This document shows, piece after piece, positions 21,011 to 35,246 of a stretch of DNA of 64,000 bases. The notes beneath the pieces are model-generated. The model made no database searches. It worked only from the letters and a program-made list of their open reading frames with translations, and had not been told where the DNA came from. Location: the NCBI RefSeq assembly GCF_007655135.1, contig NC_045127.1, positions 21,618,199 to 21,682,198 of the forward strand, read 5' to 3'. The stretch's first letter is position 1. The number at the start of each line of letters is the position of its first letter. The position numbers and the translations under genes are program-made. The stretch is from Punica granatum (Eukaryota > Streptophyta > Magnoliopsida > Myrtales > Lythraceae).

Positions 21011-24000
21011 AGCTGTGCGGACTCGAATTTTGTCTCGTCGAGGACCGCATGTGCGCGACCGATCGTACGGCTTGGGAGTGTCCACTTTCCCGTGGGGACG
21101 CGTGACGCACATGCGTGAGAAGGAATCGTCACTACTAGTTTACGACCCGAAGATCGAGGGCCAGTGAGTTTACGGATCACATGACCATGATGATTAGCTC
21201 CCCGCGCGGACCGAAATTGCGAAGCATTGGCTTACTCATCTCTAGAGAAGTTGGCCGATTAGATCGGGTCGTCACTCAAACCGTCTACTCACTGACCGGG
21301 GTCCTTATAATGAATAACTGAATATACAAAGAGTATCCTTACAATGTGCTCTCAAACAAATGCAAAATTACAGTACATGGACCCCAGTCTGTTTGTGTTC
21401 GGCCAAATATTTTGCTCTGACTCACCGTGAGATTTGAATAACCGAGAACTAAATTAAGGTGATGCCAGCTCAGAGAGCAGGGGGGTCGGGTCTGACCGGA
21501 CCGATGGATAGCACGAGCATCGGTTGACCCTCGAGATTGCTATGGGACCGATCGAGCTCCCAGGCAATTGTCTAACCATGATTCACGCACTCAATCCGAG
21601 TCGTCCTTCGCGTTGGCACTACTCGGAGTAAAGAGGTGACTCGGAGCTAGACCCCATGCCGCACTCAGGTCACGCGCATTCAACGTGTGTGGTGGGTGTT
21701 GGACCCCATGATCGAAGGTTTCGTGCGTTGGACCCCGTGTGATACGTATCCTAGGGGCTCGGGCTTGAACCGCTTGAAAACAGGTGAATGCAGATAAGCA
21801 TACGAAAAGCAAATAAAAACGGACAAGTTGTGTGTTGAATGCCTTGTGTGCGTGATTAGTCGATTATGGATCGGGGTTGTTTGGCAAACAATTTCCTAAC
21901 CTAAACAAATAAGAGGGCGGGCTAGCATGCAATGCTAATTCGGCTAAGGGTGAGTGGGTTTATTTTAAATCGTTCTGTCATGGTGACAATGCGGGCTTTA
22001 CAGATTATGACGAGAATGTATTTTCGCCTAAAAACCCAAAATCTATCCATTTTTGCCTAATTGCCCATGTTTGATTATGCCGAGTGCATGATTAGTCTAA
22101 TTTCGTGTTTTATGACAAATGTGTCAAATCTGGATACCCAAATCTATGTTAGGATGATAGAAACACTTTGATCGAATGAAGAGGGCCATGCAGATGAGAC
22201 TTGTGCCTGAACAGGCTGCCCACCTTCCCCCATGATTTGAAGTGTTTCAATCACCCTACCGCCTAGGGTGTCGGCGAATCACCAACCAGAGGTTATGCCC
22301 TTAAACCGAAAAAATGTGTAATGTGTGTATGGACCCAAATGTGCTCTCATCGGGGCCCGCATGTGTGTCGATACGTGTGGCTTGAGAGTGTCTACCTTCC
22401 TAGGGATACGTGACGAACATGCATGAGAAGAAGTCACCATTTACCATTTTACGACCCAAAAGTCAGAGGCAGGTAAGTTACTCAGGTCTAGGGGTAAATG
22501 ATACACCTTACCATTTACCATCCCGCACGCCCTTTCGGTAATCTAGCTTGTTAGGCTTGCTGTTTTATTTATTTACCGCGTGAATTAGGCTGTGCTCAGC
22601 TTACAAGTTTTGACATCAAAAATTCGATGAACTAAATGATGCGGATTAAGAAACTAAGAGAAAGGTAGGCTCCTACATCTAGGAACCGGTCCACTATTCT
22701 CGCATTACAGTTCATCGAACCGCGAAGCTTAGGGCTTACTTTTCTCCAGGAAAGCATATGCCAACCCGATCGGGATTCTTATAGACACGAATTTAGAAAA
22801 TAAATGCCCTTACAGTGCTCTCAAAATAATACAAATTACAAATTGCAGATGGTTGAATCCCAGTCAGTTTGCTTTCGGTTATTATTCACCGTGAGTTTAG
22901 GGAAAAGACCGAAACCTGAAATTCAACTGCGCTCTCAGTGAATAAGGCGTGGAACCTCGTGATCGATGGTTAGGGCGTTAAACCCCAAGTGCAATGCGTC
23001 CTATGGGTCGGGCTCGACTCGTAGGAACAAACAATAGCAGAAAAGTAGCAAGCAATATGCAGATAACAGACAAGGTATTTGTTATTACCAAATGTACGTG
23101 AATTAACAAGTTATTAACCGGAATGTTTTGGCATGCAAATTTCCTATGCTAAGTAGACAAATGCGTGCAAAGTATTTTGCATTCGGCTTTGTTTCAAGGA
23201 CCTGACATACATGACGTCTGTAGTTAAGTCATTTGTACGTGGATTGCTTTTAAAGTTGTTTTGTATTGCGATACTGTAATAATTACAGATTATTACAGAA
23301 CAAGTCTTTTTATTGGAAAAGCCAAAAACCTAAGTCCTTAACCCACTTTTGCCCATGTATGCTTAAGTCAAATGCATGCTTAGTCATGTAATTGCGTTTT
23401 GATCTAGAATTCTCGTCTAAATACCCGAAACTATGCTAAGATGACAGAAACTCATCAATTGGATAAGAAAAGGCTATGCAGATGAACCTGCACTCAAACA
23501 GGTAGCCCGTCTTTATCCTAGTACAGTAGTGTTTATGTCAAGCTAACCCTAGGGGTGTCGCTAAATTGCAAAATGACGATTTTGCCCTTGACTTGAAAAT
23601 TATTTTCAGAAAAGGGAAACAACGCTATGCGGGCCACCTCGGCCTGTAACCGGTGCCGACCAATTCCTTGGATCTTTCAGGGTTATGCAAGAATCCCGAA
23701 AAAGTCAAAGAACCGGTTGATCTGACCGGAAGTGATCTAGGAAGAACTTATGTATCCTGACCTGAATTACCCGAAATCAGGTAAGAATTCAAGTCAAAAC
23801 AAATAAGTACTTTCTAGACGTCCATGTTAACATCAATATGCAAGTTTTGAAAAGGGCGTTAACATCATTTTGCAATTGTCGCCGCGAGTTACCAGTTAAT
23901 GGCCAATTCGTGCAAATTTATTAATGCCAAGTGGATTAATAATGTGAGCGTCCCGATTAACCTGTTGGTAGGATTACTGCTTGTGAGTTATTACCGTATG

Positions 24001-25100
24001 CAGTAAATGTACAAGTTACAGATAATCAGACAGATCATGAATTAACCGCCTGAAAGGAGTCTGAATACCCAAAAAGCTTAATTTAATGAAAACGATTCGT
24101 GAGTCGGCGACCAAGACGAGTCCAGGAAAGTCGAGGAAAATTTGGTCAAAATGACCAAAATAGACTCGGACTCTAATGGGCTCGCAAAGGTCACCGATAC
24201 ACAAATCCATGCATGTTGCTTGAAAAATAACATTTTTAAAGATGTTTTAATATGAGATTTGCGATGATATTGAAATTTCGATTGCACAAAATCCGAGAAA
24301 CGAACCTAAATCGTGCAAAGGAAGCCACCCTTGACCCGAAATGTGCCATGAGGCTTTCGGCCTCTTCCCCTTTGGGATGGCCAAAAGGTCTTATGGCCCA
24401 AATAAGGTCTCATGAGGTTTCCTCGACCCAATTTAGATCGTTTCTCGCACGTTCAAACATTAAACACAATAATAATACTTATTTTGCAAAGTCGGTATCG
24501 CCATGATTTTGGAAAACATATTTGAACATACAAGCATGCACAAACATGATATTTATGGAATCGATAAAACGATACAGACTTCATGGATTCAGGAAGACAT
24601 AAAAATTCGAGAAACGACGTAAATCGGGGCAAGGAAACCGGTTATAGCTAGAAAAACCAAGGAAGGCTCATGGTCACCTTCCTCAAGGTGAAGCCGTGAG
24701 CTTCCTTGATTATTTCGGTCTAAGACGACCTCCCCGATTTCGATTTAAATATTTACCGACATGCTAACACATCACACGATAATAAATATGCATAATATGA
24801 CGTAAGAAATTGCATAAAATGTGATCTTGCATGGAAACCAACTTAAAACGCCTTATAACCTCATAAACACGAAGAAACATGAAAGTCCTAACTCCTCTAA
24901 GTCGGGAATGGTTATACCTAGTCCCGAGATGCAGGATGGGACTGTAAAAAGTTGGGTTGGACCACTGGTGGATCGGGTTTGGCTTGATTTTTCTTGCACA
25001 GACTCAACTAGGAGGTGACAGACCCAACTAGAGCTTTCTTGACCCGACTAGAACACCTGGAAAGAAAGGGCGGGTTCGGACGGTTCGGGCCGATTTTTAC

Positions 25101-28100
25101 TGTACGGACCTGAATGTGGACTCTCGTCGGGGCCCGCATTGCACGCTTTTGGATCGCGCGGCTTGGGAGTGTCCACATTCCCGTGGGGACGCGTGACGGA
25201 CACGCGTGAGAGAAGGAGTCGCCACTTATTATTTTACGACCCGAAGGTCGAGGGCGGATAAGTTACCCGTGGTCTAGGGGTATGGAACACCTAGTTTGTC
25301 GTTAAGGCATTGATCTGTGCGGAACCGGAAAATCCGTGTTCGGGAGTTCATGTTACGTGCGGGCCTAAATCCCGCACGCCCGTTTGGTACTCTGGTTTGC
25401 TAGGCTTGCATTTTGTTTTATTTACCGCATGAATTAGGGTGCACTCAACTCACACGTTTTGACACTGTAAAATCGGTGAATTAAACGATGTCGATTGAGA
25501 AGCCGAGAGAAAAGTAAGCCTATATGTTGGGGAATGTGTTCACTATCTTTCGTTACAGTTCATTGAACCATAACGGTTGACTCCCTACGTGAACCGAAAC
25601 CACGAACTTTGAGGTTTACTTTCCTATGAGCAAACGTTGAATCGATTTCAATTAATTCTACTCTCGAACCGTTTGCTCACTGAATGGGATTCTTACAATA
25701 ACAAATGTACAAATAACTCCTTACAATGTGCTCTCAGAATAAATACAATAAATTACAAATTACAAATGATTGAATCCCATTCGGTTTGCTTTCGGTTAAT
25801 ATTCCTCTCGACTCACCGTGAGTTTAGGAAATAACCGAAAAGTGCAATTCAGTGGGCTCTCAGTGAATGGGGGATTGAACCTCGTGAGTGATGATTAGGG
25901 CATTGAACCCTGTGATCGATGATTAAGGCATTGAACCCTAATATTGTTCGGCCTAAGGATCAAGCTCGATCCGCATGGCAAACAGGTGCAGAAAGATAAC
26001 AAGCAACCGGTAAATAACAGACATTGTGTTTGTATTCACCGAATGTACGTGGATTAACAGATTATTAACCCAAGGGTGTTTATGCGAGCAACTGCCATAT
26101 GCTAAGCAATCAAACACGTGCCAATGTTTTAGCATTCGGCTTTTGTTGGAAACTTGAAAAGGAGAGTCAAATCTCATGTGTGTGGATTGCTTTTACAGTT
26201 GTTCTGTATTGTGACACTGAATTTCCACTGAATTAGCCAAACTCGTGTTTTGACTCTAGATTTGGAATCTAGAATTCCTCCTAACCATTATCTAGTGTTT
26301 GGTTAGGTCGAGTGAAAGGTTAACCAGCATTTTGCATGTTTTCTGACAGAGATAACCGTTCTGGTTACCCAAGTCTATGTTAGGATGACAGAAACTCATC
26401 AGTTAGATAAGAAAAGGCTATGCAGATGAACCTGCACCTGAACAGGTATCCCGTTCTTATCCCGTACTATAGTGTTTCTGTCATGCTAACCCTAGAGGTG
26501 TTACTGAATTGTGAAAAGACGATTTTGCCCTTTATTTGAAAATTGTTTTCATAAAAGGGGAGACATCGTAGTGCGGGCCACCTCGGCCTGTAGTCGGTGT
26601 CGACCAATTCCCTGGATCGTCCAGGGTTGTGCAAGAACCTCGAAAAAGCCAAAGAACTGGTCGATCTGCCCGAAAGTGATCTAGAAAGATCTTCTGTATC
26701 CTGACCTGAGTTACCTAGAATCAGGTAAAAACTCAAGTTGAGACACAAAAGCCCTTTTCAAACATCCATACTACATCGGACCGTGCGTTTCGGGTTTTGA
26801 AATTGATAAGTTTGAAAAGGGCACCAACGTCATTTGACAACTCATCGACGCGAATTATCAGTTAATGGTCAATCCGTGTAAACTTTATCAGTGTGAAGTG
26901 GGTTTAATCATGTGAGCGTCCCGATTAACCCGTTTGTGGAATTAATGCTTAAGGGCTGTGCCGAATGCATTAATTATGAAAACGATTCGTGACTCGGCGA
27001 CCAAGACGATTCCATAAGGATCGAGGATAATTTGGTCCAATGATCGAAACTACCCTTGTAACTGAATGGACTCGAATGAGTCATCGATACCCGAATCCAT
27101 GCATGCTTTGTTTTGAAAAGACATTTTCATGCGATATTGCGACGATAATGTAAATTGCAAATTACACGAAAGCCGAGAACGGACTCAAAACGGGAAGAGG
27201 AATCCTCATGCAACCCGTACGAGTCTAAGAGGCTCTCGGTTACTTCTCCTTGGAGATAGCCGAGAGGTCTCATGGCCCGAATGGGGTTCCACGAGGTTTC
27301 CCCGTCTAGTTTCGAATCATTTCTCGCATGCTTAAATGACAAACATGATAAATGACACGATTGAACGAAAGTCGGTATTGCCATGATTTGAATAACGCAT
27401 TCGAACATGCAAACATGCACAAACAAGTTATTTAACGAATCGATAAAATAATACCGACTTCATGCATGTAAGAAAACACGAGAAAACTCGGGAATCGAAC
27501 TTAGATCGGGCTAAGAAGGCCGTTCTTAACCCGAGGAAAGCAAGCCAAGTCTCGATTATCTTCTTGAGGCAAACCCGAGAGCTCTTTTGCTTATTTCGGG
27601 TCGGGAAGGTCTTTTGAGGGTCGATCCAAACGTTTCCCGACATGCTAACATGTTAATCGAGGATAAAATGCATGATATAATGTAAAAGTGCATAAAAATG
27701 AAGTCTTGCAAGTGAACATGCTTTGTGCACCATATAACTCCATGAACATGCAATAAATGTAAAAAGCCCTAACTCCTCTAAGTCAAGAGTGATTTACCTA
27801 GTCTCGGGATACGAGGAAAGAGTCGGGGAAGTGTTCGAGAGTCGGGTGACTCGGTAGAACGCTTGGAAGGATGCTCGGGTGCAAAGGATGCACGTTCGGG
27901 TGTGCACGGACATCGGGCGCGCGGGCAGGCACGCGGGGGCGTGTGCGGGCGGAGCGTTGGAGCACGCGAGCGTGCGCGCTGGGGCGTCTGGCGCGCGGGC
28001 GCGCGACTGTGAGCGCGGGCGTGCGGCTGCGCGTGCGGCGACGGGTGTACTGTTCACCCAAGAGCACGTCCTTCACCCGAAATCACCTAAATGACCTGAA

Positions 28101-30011
28101 ATTATGAGCAAATGACTTCAAACCAAAAATCTAAGTTCATAAATGAACTCCTTGGGTCCAAAACATGTGGTCCATGGAGTTTGAGAAATTTTGAACTTAA
28201 GTCGGGATGATGAACATCGGCTTCTGACTTAAGAAACTCAAAGCTTTCTTCGGGTTTTCTTCGGTTTTTCTCTCTTGGTTTTGAAGTGTTGAAGCTTGCT
28301 GGTTTTGGCTATGGAGTTGAGAGCTTTTCTTGAGGGAGAAAGCTTGGAGAGAGTGTGCAAGAGGAGAAGTCCTTAGGTTAATCACTTCGGGGCTATTTAT
28401 AGACAAACCTAATGGGCAATTAAGCAAAGCTAAGCACACTTAAGCCTCCCATTAGCAAATTTCGATTTGATTAAGAAAATATCAAGCCTCATCTTCTTCC
28501 ATTGCATTAATGAAGAAGAGATAAGACATTGATGAGCATTGATGAAAAGTTGAGTGTTGTCTTCAACCTCTCCAAGATATTTTGGCTAAGAGAGGGCAAG
28601 TTGGCTTCTTGCATTGAAGAAGAAGAAGAAGCTTCTAGAGCGAAGGGTGACTCATCTTGGGTAGCCCTTGGGTCCCACGACCGAAGAGGAGAAACTGGGA
28701 AAAAGCTCAGGTCTCGATTGATCGCGCATTCGAAGCTCGTGATTCGAACTGAATGTTGAATTATCGATATACGTGAGAAAACGAATTTGATGAGTCCGAG
28801 ATTGGCATTTTCCGTCAGAAATTGCCAAATGTCTAGATGAGGCTCGGAAGCCGATTTTGCTCCTTTTATGCATTCAGAGCGAGGTTACTCACTTCTGACA
28901 GCATATCTTGTATCTGCATCCCACGTCGGTCATTTTGACATAAATTGTCAAATTACGTGGGCACTTGACCCTTAAGTCGATAAATGCAAATATGGAGCCG
29001 AAGATGTCCTAGGAGACCGAAACTGGATTTTTCAGATTGCTTGCTGAGTTTCTTGGGCGATCCGGAGATCACTGTGATCTCTGTTTGTCGAGATTGGGCC
29101 TCTAAGGACATGAAAAGTGCATCTGAGACCCTTAAAGGACTGCTCGGGGGATCTAGATGAGTTGTGTGATTCAATCCGACGATTTCACATTGAGCCTTGA
29201 GAAGGCTAGCACTGTGTAGAGTAGACATCCAGCGTTAAGTTTCCATAAAAAGGACCTCCGGATATGCATTTCCATTAAAAATGGAATTTCTGCTCCTCGG
29301 AGGTTACTCGGGAAACTGAAAAGGGTTTTGCTGTCTGATTTGCCCAATTGCGTCCGTCCGCTGGAGTTTTCAGGGCAATGCAGTATGAACTTCGTTTGCC
29401 GTAATTCCGTCAGACCAGTCTCCGGTTATGCATTTCCGAAGATGGGCATACCCATTTTGTCACTCGGAAGTCATTTGAAGTGTCTATGTGGCTTCCAAGA
29501 GACAATCTGAAGTATTGCACATGTTCTGTATGCTTGTGGGGCATGGTCGTATCTGACATTTGGAATTAACTTTTCTCTAGGAAACCGGCATTTTTGGACT
29601 TCCATTGAAAAGTTGTCTGTATACAGAAAGTTGTTCTGTATAGAGCAGATGATTTGCAAAATGCTTTTGAAGACACTTTTCATCTATTTGGCACTGATGT
29701 GGATTTTTAAAGTCCAATATTGGCTATCTTCCGACGATCGAGCGAACTATTGGAAAATAGGTTTGTTCGTGTGATATACTGAAAATGCCGGTTTTGGATG
29801 TTGTTGAACTCTCTAGTCGCTCTGTTGCCTTTCGGTGACCCCGGGGATCCTTCTGTCGTATGGACATGTCATATTCTTAATTTTGTTGACTCGAGGATAA
29901 ATAGTGATTTCTTGCTCTGTCGAGCCTTCTTCTGTATTCCTGCTTGAGTCGTGGCCTGAATTGCTGCTGATACTGTTGTTTGGATTGATGAGCCAAAATG
30001 GGGTGCTGACA
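25101..30011 (-). mobile_element. Youngest minus-strand solo LTR (4911 bp) nested in 22326-32348
   Basis: It starts (plus strand) TGTACGGACCTGAATGTGG and ends ATGGGGTGCTGACA. Its flanks are TTTAC (25096-25100) and TCTAC (30012-30016), 4 of 5 matching. It aligns along its length with the plus-strand solo LTR 7535-12259. It keeps the TATA box (28393-28401) and the CpG-dense block (about 27890-28045). It contains no coding region; frames in the GC-rich block are artefacts. Confidence 0.87.
28393..28401 (-). promoter_or_regulatory. TATA box of the minus-strand solo LTR
   Basis: On the minus strand TATAAATAG, in the same LTR context as 9278-9286. Confidence 0.55.
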
Positions 30012-33000
30012 TCTACGATGGGCCAAAGCGGTTCAAGACACCCAAGCGACCCCTCTAGGTGGTGGTGGTGGTCATTTGGGTCGAAGAGCCTCGGGTCAAC
30101 CTGTATGGCCCTGCAAGTGTCGGATAAAACAACAGATTTTCGGAAACAGACCCGACTGGGTAGTTTCGGATAAATCGGTGCAACGGTGGCTCCCGATGGC
30201 TTTTGGCCACAAGGTCGGTGGCCCACGGTGGCCAAGAGACCCTAGAGGTGACCATGGTGGTCGTTTGAAGAGAAAAGCAAATATGGTCAAGAAAACCAAC
30301 CTAATTGGGCAATCGGGATGAATCTTCTTTCCAGGTCAAAACCAGTGGGTTTTCTTGGGATCTCTCAACTCCTAGACACTCTTAGGTTGTGTGTGGAGGT
30401 GGTTGATGGGTCATGGCAGCTCAAAGTGACCCGCAAGGCATGGAAACCCGAGATGGAAAATCTGACCCGATTGGAGCAAAACCTATCTCGGTTCTGTGCT
30501 AGGCTGGTTCTATGGCTTAGAGGTTTCAAACTAAAAATCTAACTCCGAAAATGGACTCAGGGGGTTCAACATATGTGGGATATGAAGTTTGATCAAGTTT
30601 GGGTTTAAGTCGGGATGATGATCACCATGGTTTCCGACTTAAGTCTTAAGGGTTTTGGCTTGGTTTTGTCTTGCTGAAACTTGCTGCGGTTTCCTAGAGC
30701 TAGGAGAGGGTTGAGAGCATTTGTTTGAGTGAGAAATGCTTGAGAAAGAGTGCTTGAAGTTAAGTGATTAGCTTAATGACTTTAAGAGTATATATAGGCA
30801 AAGTTCAAGTGCAATTACGCTCTTGATTAGTAAACTTCGGTTGGCTTAATGAAGATGAGGATGAATCTCCACCGAGTATCTTGATGAAGAAGAGTTAAGA
30901 ACATTTATGAAGATGGAGTGTTGAAGAAGAAGACTAAAGATATTTGTTGGGCAAGTTGAGCAAGAGGTAGGGGAGGCACAGTTAAGGCAAGGTGTGACTG
31001 CCCATAATCGGCCGTGGATCCCACGAGTTGTAAGAGAGAGTCGAGAGGAAGTTCGGGTCTTGATTGGTTGCGCGTTCGAGGCTCGTGGCTCGTGGCTCAA
31101 ATGAACATCGGATTGTCGATGTGTGCATGAAAATAATTCATATGAGCCAAAAATTATCCTTTTTGCATAAGAAAATGTTCGAGTGGTTTTGGGGTTCGGA
31201 TGTCGGTTTTGCTCGTTTCGGGCGATCAGAGCAAAGTTAGCCATTTTTTAGAGCGTATCTCGTGTCTGCACTCCGCGTTGGTCATTTTGACATGCATTGT
31301 CAATTAAATTGAATAATTGACCAATAAGTCGGTATTGCAAATGTGAAGACAGAGACGTCTTAGAAGTCCACAGCCGGATTTCTCATATTACTTTCTGAGT
31401 TGCTTGGGCGAGCCGGAGATGCTGCGATCTTTGTTCGTTAAAAACAAATCTTGAAGGATTGAAAAAAATCCTTCTGAAACCATAAAAGCACAATTCTTGA
31501 GGCCTAAATGAATTGTGCAGTTCAGTTTGAGAATTTCACACTGACCCTCGAGATGGGGCAATCGTCCAACGTCAAGTTTCCGCCAAAAGGACCTCCGGTT
31601 ATGGATCTCTGTTGAAAACAGCCTTTTCTGCTCCTCGGAGGTCACTGGGAAACTGAAAAGGGTTATGTTGTCTGATATGGCCAATTGCATCTGTCTTCTA
31701 TAGTTTTCAAGGCAATGCATGGTTAACTTCTTTTGCTGATGTTTCGTCAAACCAATCTTCGATTATGTATTTCCACTGAAAGGTATGCTTGTTTTGTCAC
31801 TCGGGCGTCATTCGAGGAGTCTGCTTGACTTCCGAGAAGCAATATGAAGCAATATTCATGATCTGTAGAGTTGCGGGGTATGATTGTGTCTGACATCGGG
31901 CATTAGCTTTTGTCTGATGAACCGACGTTTTTGGACTTATTTTGAAAAGTTATTTGTATTCAGAAAATTGCTCTGTATAGAGCAGATGATTTGGGAAATG
32001 TATTTGGTGACACTTTTCATTTGTTTGGCAATGCAAGGGATTTTTGAAGCCTAATATTGACTATCTTCTGATGGTCGAGTGAACCAATGAAAATAGCACT
32101 ATCGGTGTTGTATTTTGAAAATGCCGGTTTGGAGGTTGTTTAGGCTCTCTGTTTGCTCTGTATATCGTTGGATGATCCTGGGAGTTCTTCTGTAGTGTGC
32201 TTAATCATCTGCTTGTCTCTGTTAACTTAAGGGTGAATAGTGACTCGTTGCTCTGTCTAGCCTTCTTTTGTATCAATACTCAAGTCATGGCCTAAATTGA
32301 TACCGATGCGCATTGTTTAAACTGGTTGACCAAAATGGGATGCTGACAATGTGCATGGGAAAAGTTGAAATCACGTGATATGGACTATAGAAAGTCGGTA
32401 ATCGGTGTCGACCGATCCGTTGGGTCCACCAAGGCCATGATGACCCTGAAAGAACCGAGATGGTTGCTCCATGCGGAAGTAATTTAAGGGGAACTAGTAC
32501 ACCACGACTTGAGCCACCTTAAATCGAGCCCAGACTCAGGTCAAGATGCACGAGTGCTCCCTAAATGTTCATACTACGCGCGTTATGTGTCACAGTGCTT
32601 ATAAAATTGTGAGTTTTGAAAAGGCATACTTGACAACTCATGAACCGTCAACGCGATTATAGATTAATGGCCAATTATTGCAATTTGTTCAAAGCAGAGT
32701 GGTTTACTTAGTCGAATAAAGCGTCTCAATTCCTCGTGTGTGGAATTATTAATGTGATTATTGCTGGATGCCTTGAATGTGCGGGTTGCGGAAACAATTT
32801 GTGACACGGGGAGAGGCGTGGTAGTAAGGGAGAGGAGGATCGGTTTCTCTAGTTCAGCATGGGGGTTCACGGCAGTCCAGGGGTCTCCGGAGATGGCCGT
32901 AGGTGGTGCTTAAGGAATGGAAACCTGGGCTGACCTGTAAGCCACAAGAGAAATCGTTAGTGTAAAAAAAAAACGAGAAGGAAGAGAAGAGGTCCGAGGC

Positions 33001-35246
33001 GGTTGTGCAAGCGGGCCGTGACCTCCTTGTCACGGGGGGAGTGAGGGTTGCGGGTGACCCGTCAAGGGGTGTAGGCACAACTTGCCTTAGTCATGGAAGG
33101 GATGAAACTGTCAGGAAACTGGAAAAACGCCTAAGGGACTATTTTTGTGCTGCTCTTGAATAGGGTGCTGGAGGCTCCAAATTGCGAAACTAACGCCACC
33201 AATGGACTCGAGAGGTTGAACACATGTGGGGTATGTAGTTTGTTTGGGGCTTGGTTGAGTCAGATGGGTGGTCGTCGGAAAACGGGTGGTTTTCCGACAA
33301 AAATGTCGTTGTTTTGTGGTTGTTCTGGGCTGGGGTGCTGCTGAATGAAATGAGGGGGAAGAGAGGAGTGTTGAGAGGATTTTAGAGTGAGAATGGTGTA
33401 AAGAGCAGTGGAAGAGAAGAAGTGATTAAGTGGTCTTGCATTTAAAGTTATACATGGGTGCTAATGAGCCAAATTAGTGAAAAATAATGGAGATTAAGGA
33501 AGGATTGGAGAGGACCGGTGCTCTTAAGGAGGGTGGCAGCCATGAATTTTAAATTGGGGCTTGGGGAACTAGATCCATGAAACAAGGGATGGAGAAAGAA
33601 TGATAGATGTGACCGTGGGTCCTACTTGCCTAGGAGGAAAATCGGGAGAGCTCGGGTCTCGGTCAGTCCCGCGATCGAGTTTTGTGGCTCGAATGAACTA
33701 TATATTGTCGATGTGCGTGAAGAGAAGATTCAAACGAGCCTAACATTTTTATGTTTTGCTTTTAGGGATGATTGTGTAGCCCGAGGGCTCAGGAGTCGGT
33801 TTTGCTCGATTTGGGTGATCAAGGCAAAGTTAATTGTTTTCGTCGCTTGTTGATGTGTCTGCATGTTGTATCGACCGCATTAATATGATTTGTTGTCTGG
33901 TTAAAACAGTCGACTCTGCAGCCTCGGCTGAAGATTGAGAACCAAAGACGTCCCATGAATCTGCAGTCGGAGCTTTTTCATTGTTTCCTAGGTGTTCTGA
34001 TGTGCCCGAAGACCACTGTGTTCTCTGTTTGTCGAAAACGATTCCCAAAGGTTTGCTGGACGATGGTTGAGACCACTCTAGACCTACTAGGGAGGCCTTG
34101 ATGATTTGTGCAGTCAAAACTAAAATGGTCTCCCTAGCCCTTAGGTTTGTTGGGAGTAGATGGCGCGGGGCGCCTAAGAGGGGCGCTTGGCATTGGGTCG
34201 TGGCTTTGTTGGGATAGTGTAGTGGTAGGCGTGGCTTGCATTGCCGCTGGGGTGGTTGTGCTTTGTTGGAGGCCCGCTGGTGCACAGCTTGGGCATTAGC
34301 ATTTCATAAAATAAGGTCCAGGGGCAAGATTCCGTCTGAAAGGGACCCTTTTTCTACTTGGATGGCACTCAGGAAGCCTAAACGACTAGTGCAGTGAGAT
34401 CAAGATTTATTTCCCTGGTCCTTGAGGTCCTTAGGATTGATTGGTGTTGACTTCGGACACTGACGTTTCGCTGAACAAGTCTTTAGTTAGAAATTTCCGT
34501 CTGAAAGGGCCCCTTTTTTCTAGCTCTGGATCCATTCGGGAGGTCTAAATGATTTATGGAGAATAGTCTGAAGCCTATTCCCTGGTCCTAATAACCCTTG
34601 AGTATGGCTAGGCTTGTCCTCGGGTGCCGTCGGTTCGCCTGTAGAGTGGGAGTCCCAGGAGCCTCGTTAAAAAAGTCGTATGCGAATGTTTGGGAGTACC
34701 TCGGCTCGAGCAAATGATTTACGAAATGCGCACGAAAGTGATATTCATCAGGTTGGCATCATGAGGTATTAGAACTCCATATTGGATATCTTTAGACGGC
34801 CCGGCGATCCAGTGATGAATAGTGCTGCAGTGCCGGCTCCCGCTAACCTAAGGTCTAAAGCCTATCTGGCCAAGCAGATGATTTGCGAAATGTGCTTGGA
34901 GGTGATATTCGTTCGTTTGGCACCAAGATGGATTTTTAGAGCCCCATATTGGGTATCTTCTAACGTTCCGGTGAATCGGCGATGAATAGTACCGTAATGA
35001 GCCGGCTCCTATCGACCCGGGACCTGATGCTCGTTTGGCCTCTCTAATTCCTTTCTGTGGCCTTCCTGGAGACCCTTGGGTCTTTTTGTAGTTCATGCTT
35101 CATGGTCATGTGGTTGTCCTTGCCAACCCGATTATGAATAGCAGCCCGGGGTTTAGTCAGTCTTCTTCTCATGCTTGTCGGGCTGCGGCCAAGGTGGCTG
35201 TTGATATTCCCTGCTGGAACCGGTGGACCAAAATGGGGTGTGAACA

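Larger units (their letters stand above)
22326..32348 (-). mobile_element. Solo LTR (Tat-like, about 5.1 kb), itself split by a younger solo LTR
   Basis: It begins (plus strand) TGTATGGACCC and ends GGGATGCTGACA. It is flanked by a perfect duplication ATGTG at 22321-22325 and 32349-32353. Pieces 22326-25100 and 30012-32348 surround the inner copy. No internal retrotransposon region is present. A TATATATA element (30788-30796, minus strand) corresponds to the LTR TATA box. The sequence is diverged from the inner copy and its GC-rich block has decayed. No gene is supported. Confidence 0.85.
21014..35246 (-). mobile_element. LTR A: minus-strand Tat-like LTR, split by a nested solo LTR
   Basis: Two pieces, 21014-22325 and 32349-35246 (about 4.2 kb together), flank the solo LTR 22326-32348. 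The left piece starts with the family terminal block (cttgggagtgtccac near 21071) and the right piece ends in the complement of TGTTCACACCCCATTTTGG. About 165-bp internal tandem duplications are visible in the right part: 'tccgtctgaaaggg' at 34331 and 34496; 'acgaaatg/gcgaaatg' segments at about 34722 and 34886. At the right end it abuts a further LTR (35247-38624) in the middle of that LTR, so the element carrying LTR A inserted there. Confidence 0.72.

Noticed and set aside
29813..30321. Several overlapping frames on both strands
   Set aside because: They cross the border of the solo LTR at 30011 and have no recognisable domain.
33830..34285. 151-codon minus-strand frame
   Set aside because: It is within LTR A, without domain, and not kept in other LTR copies.
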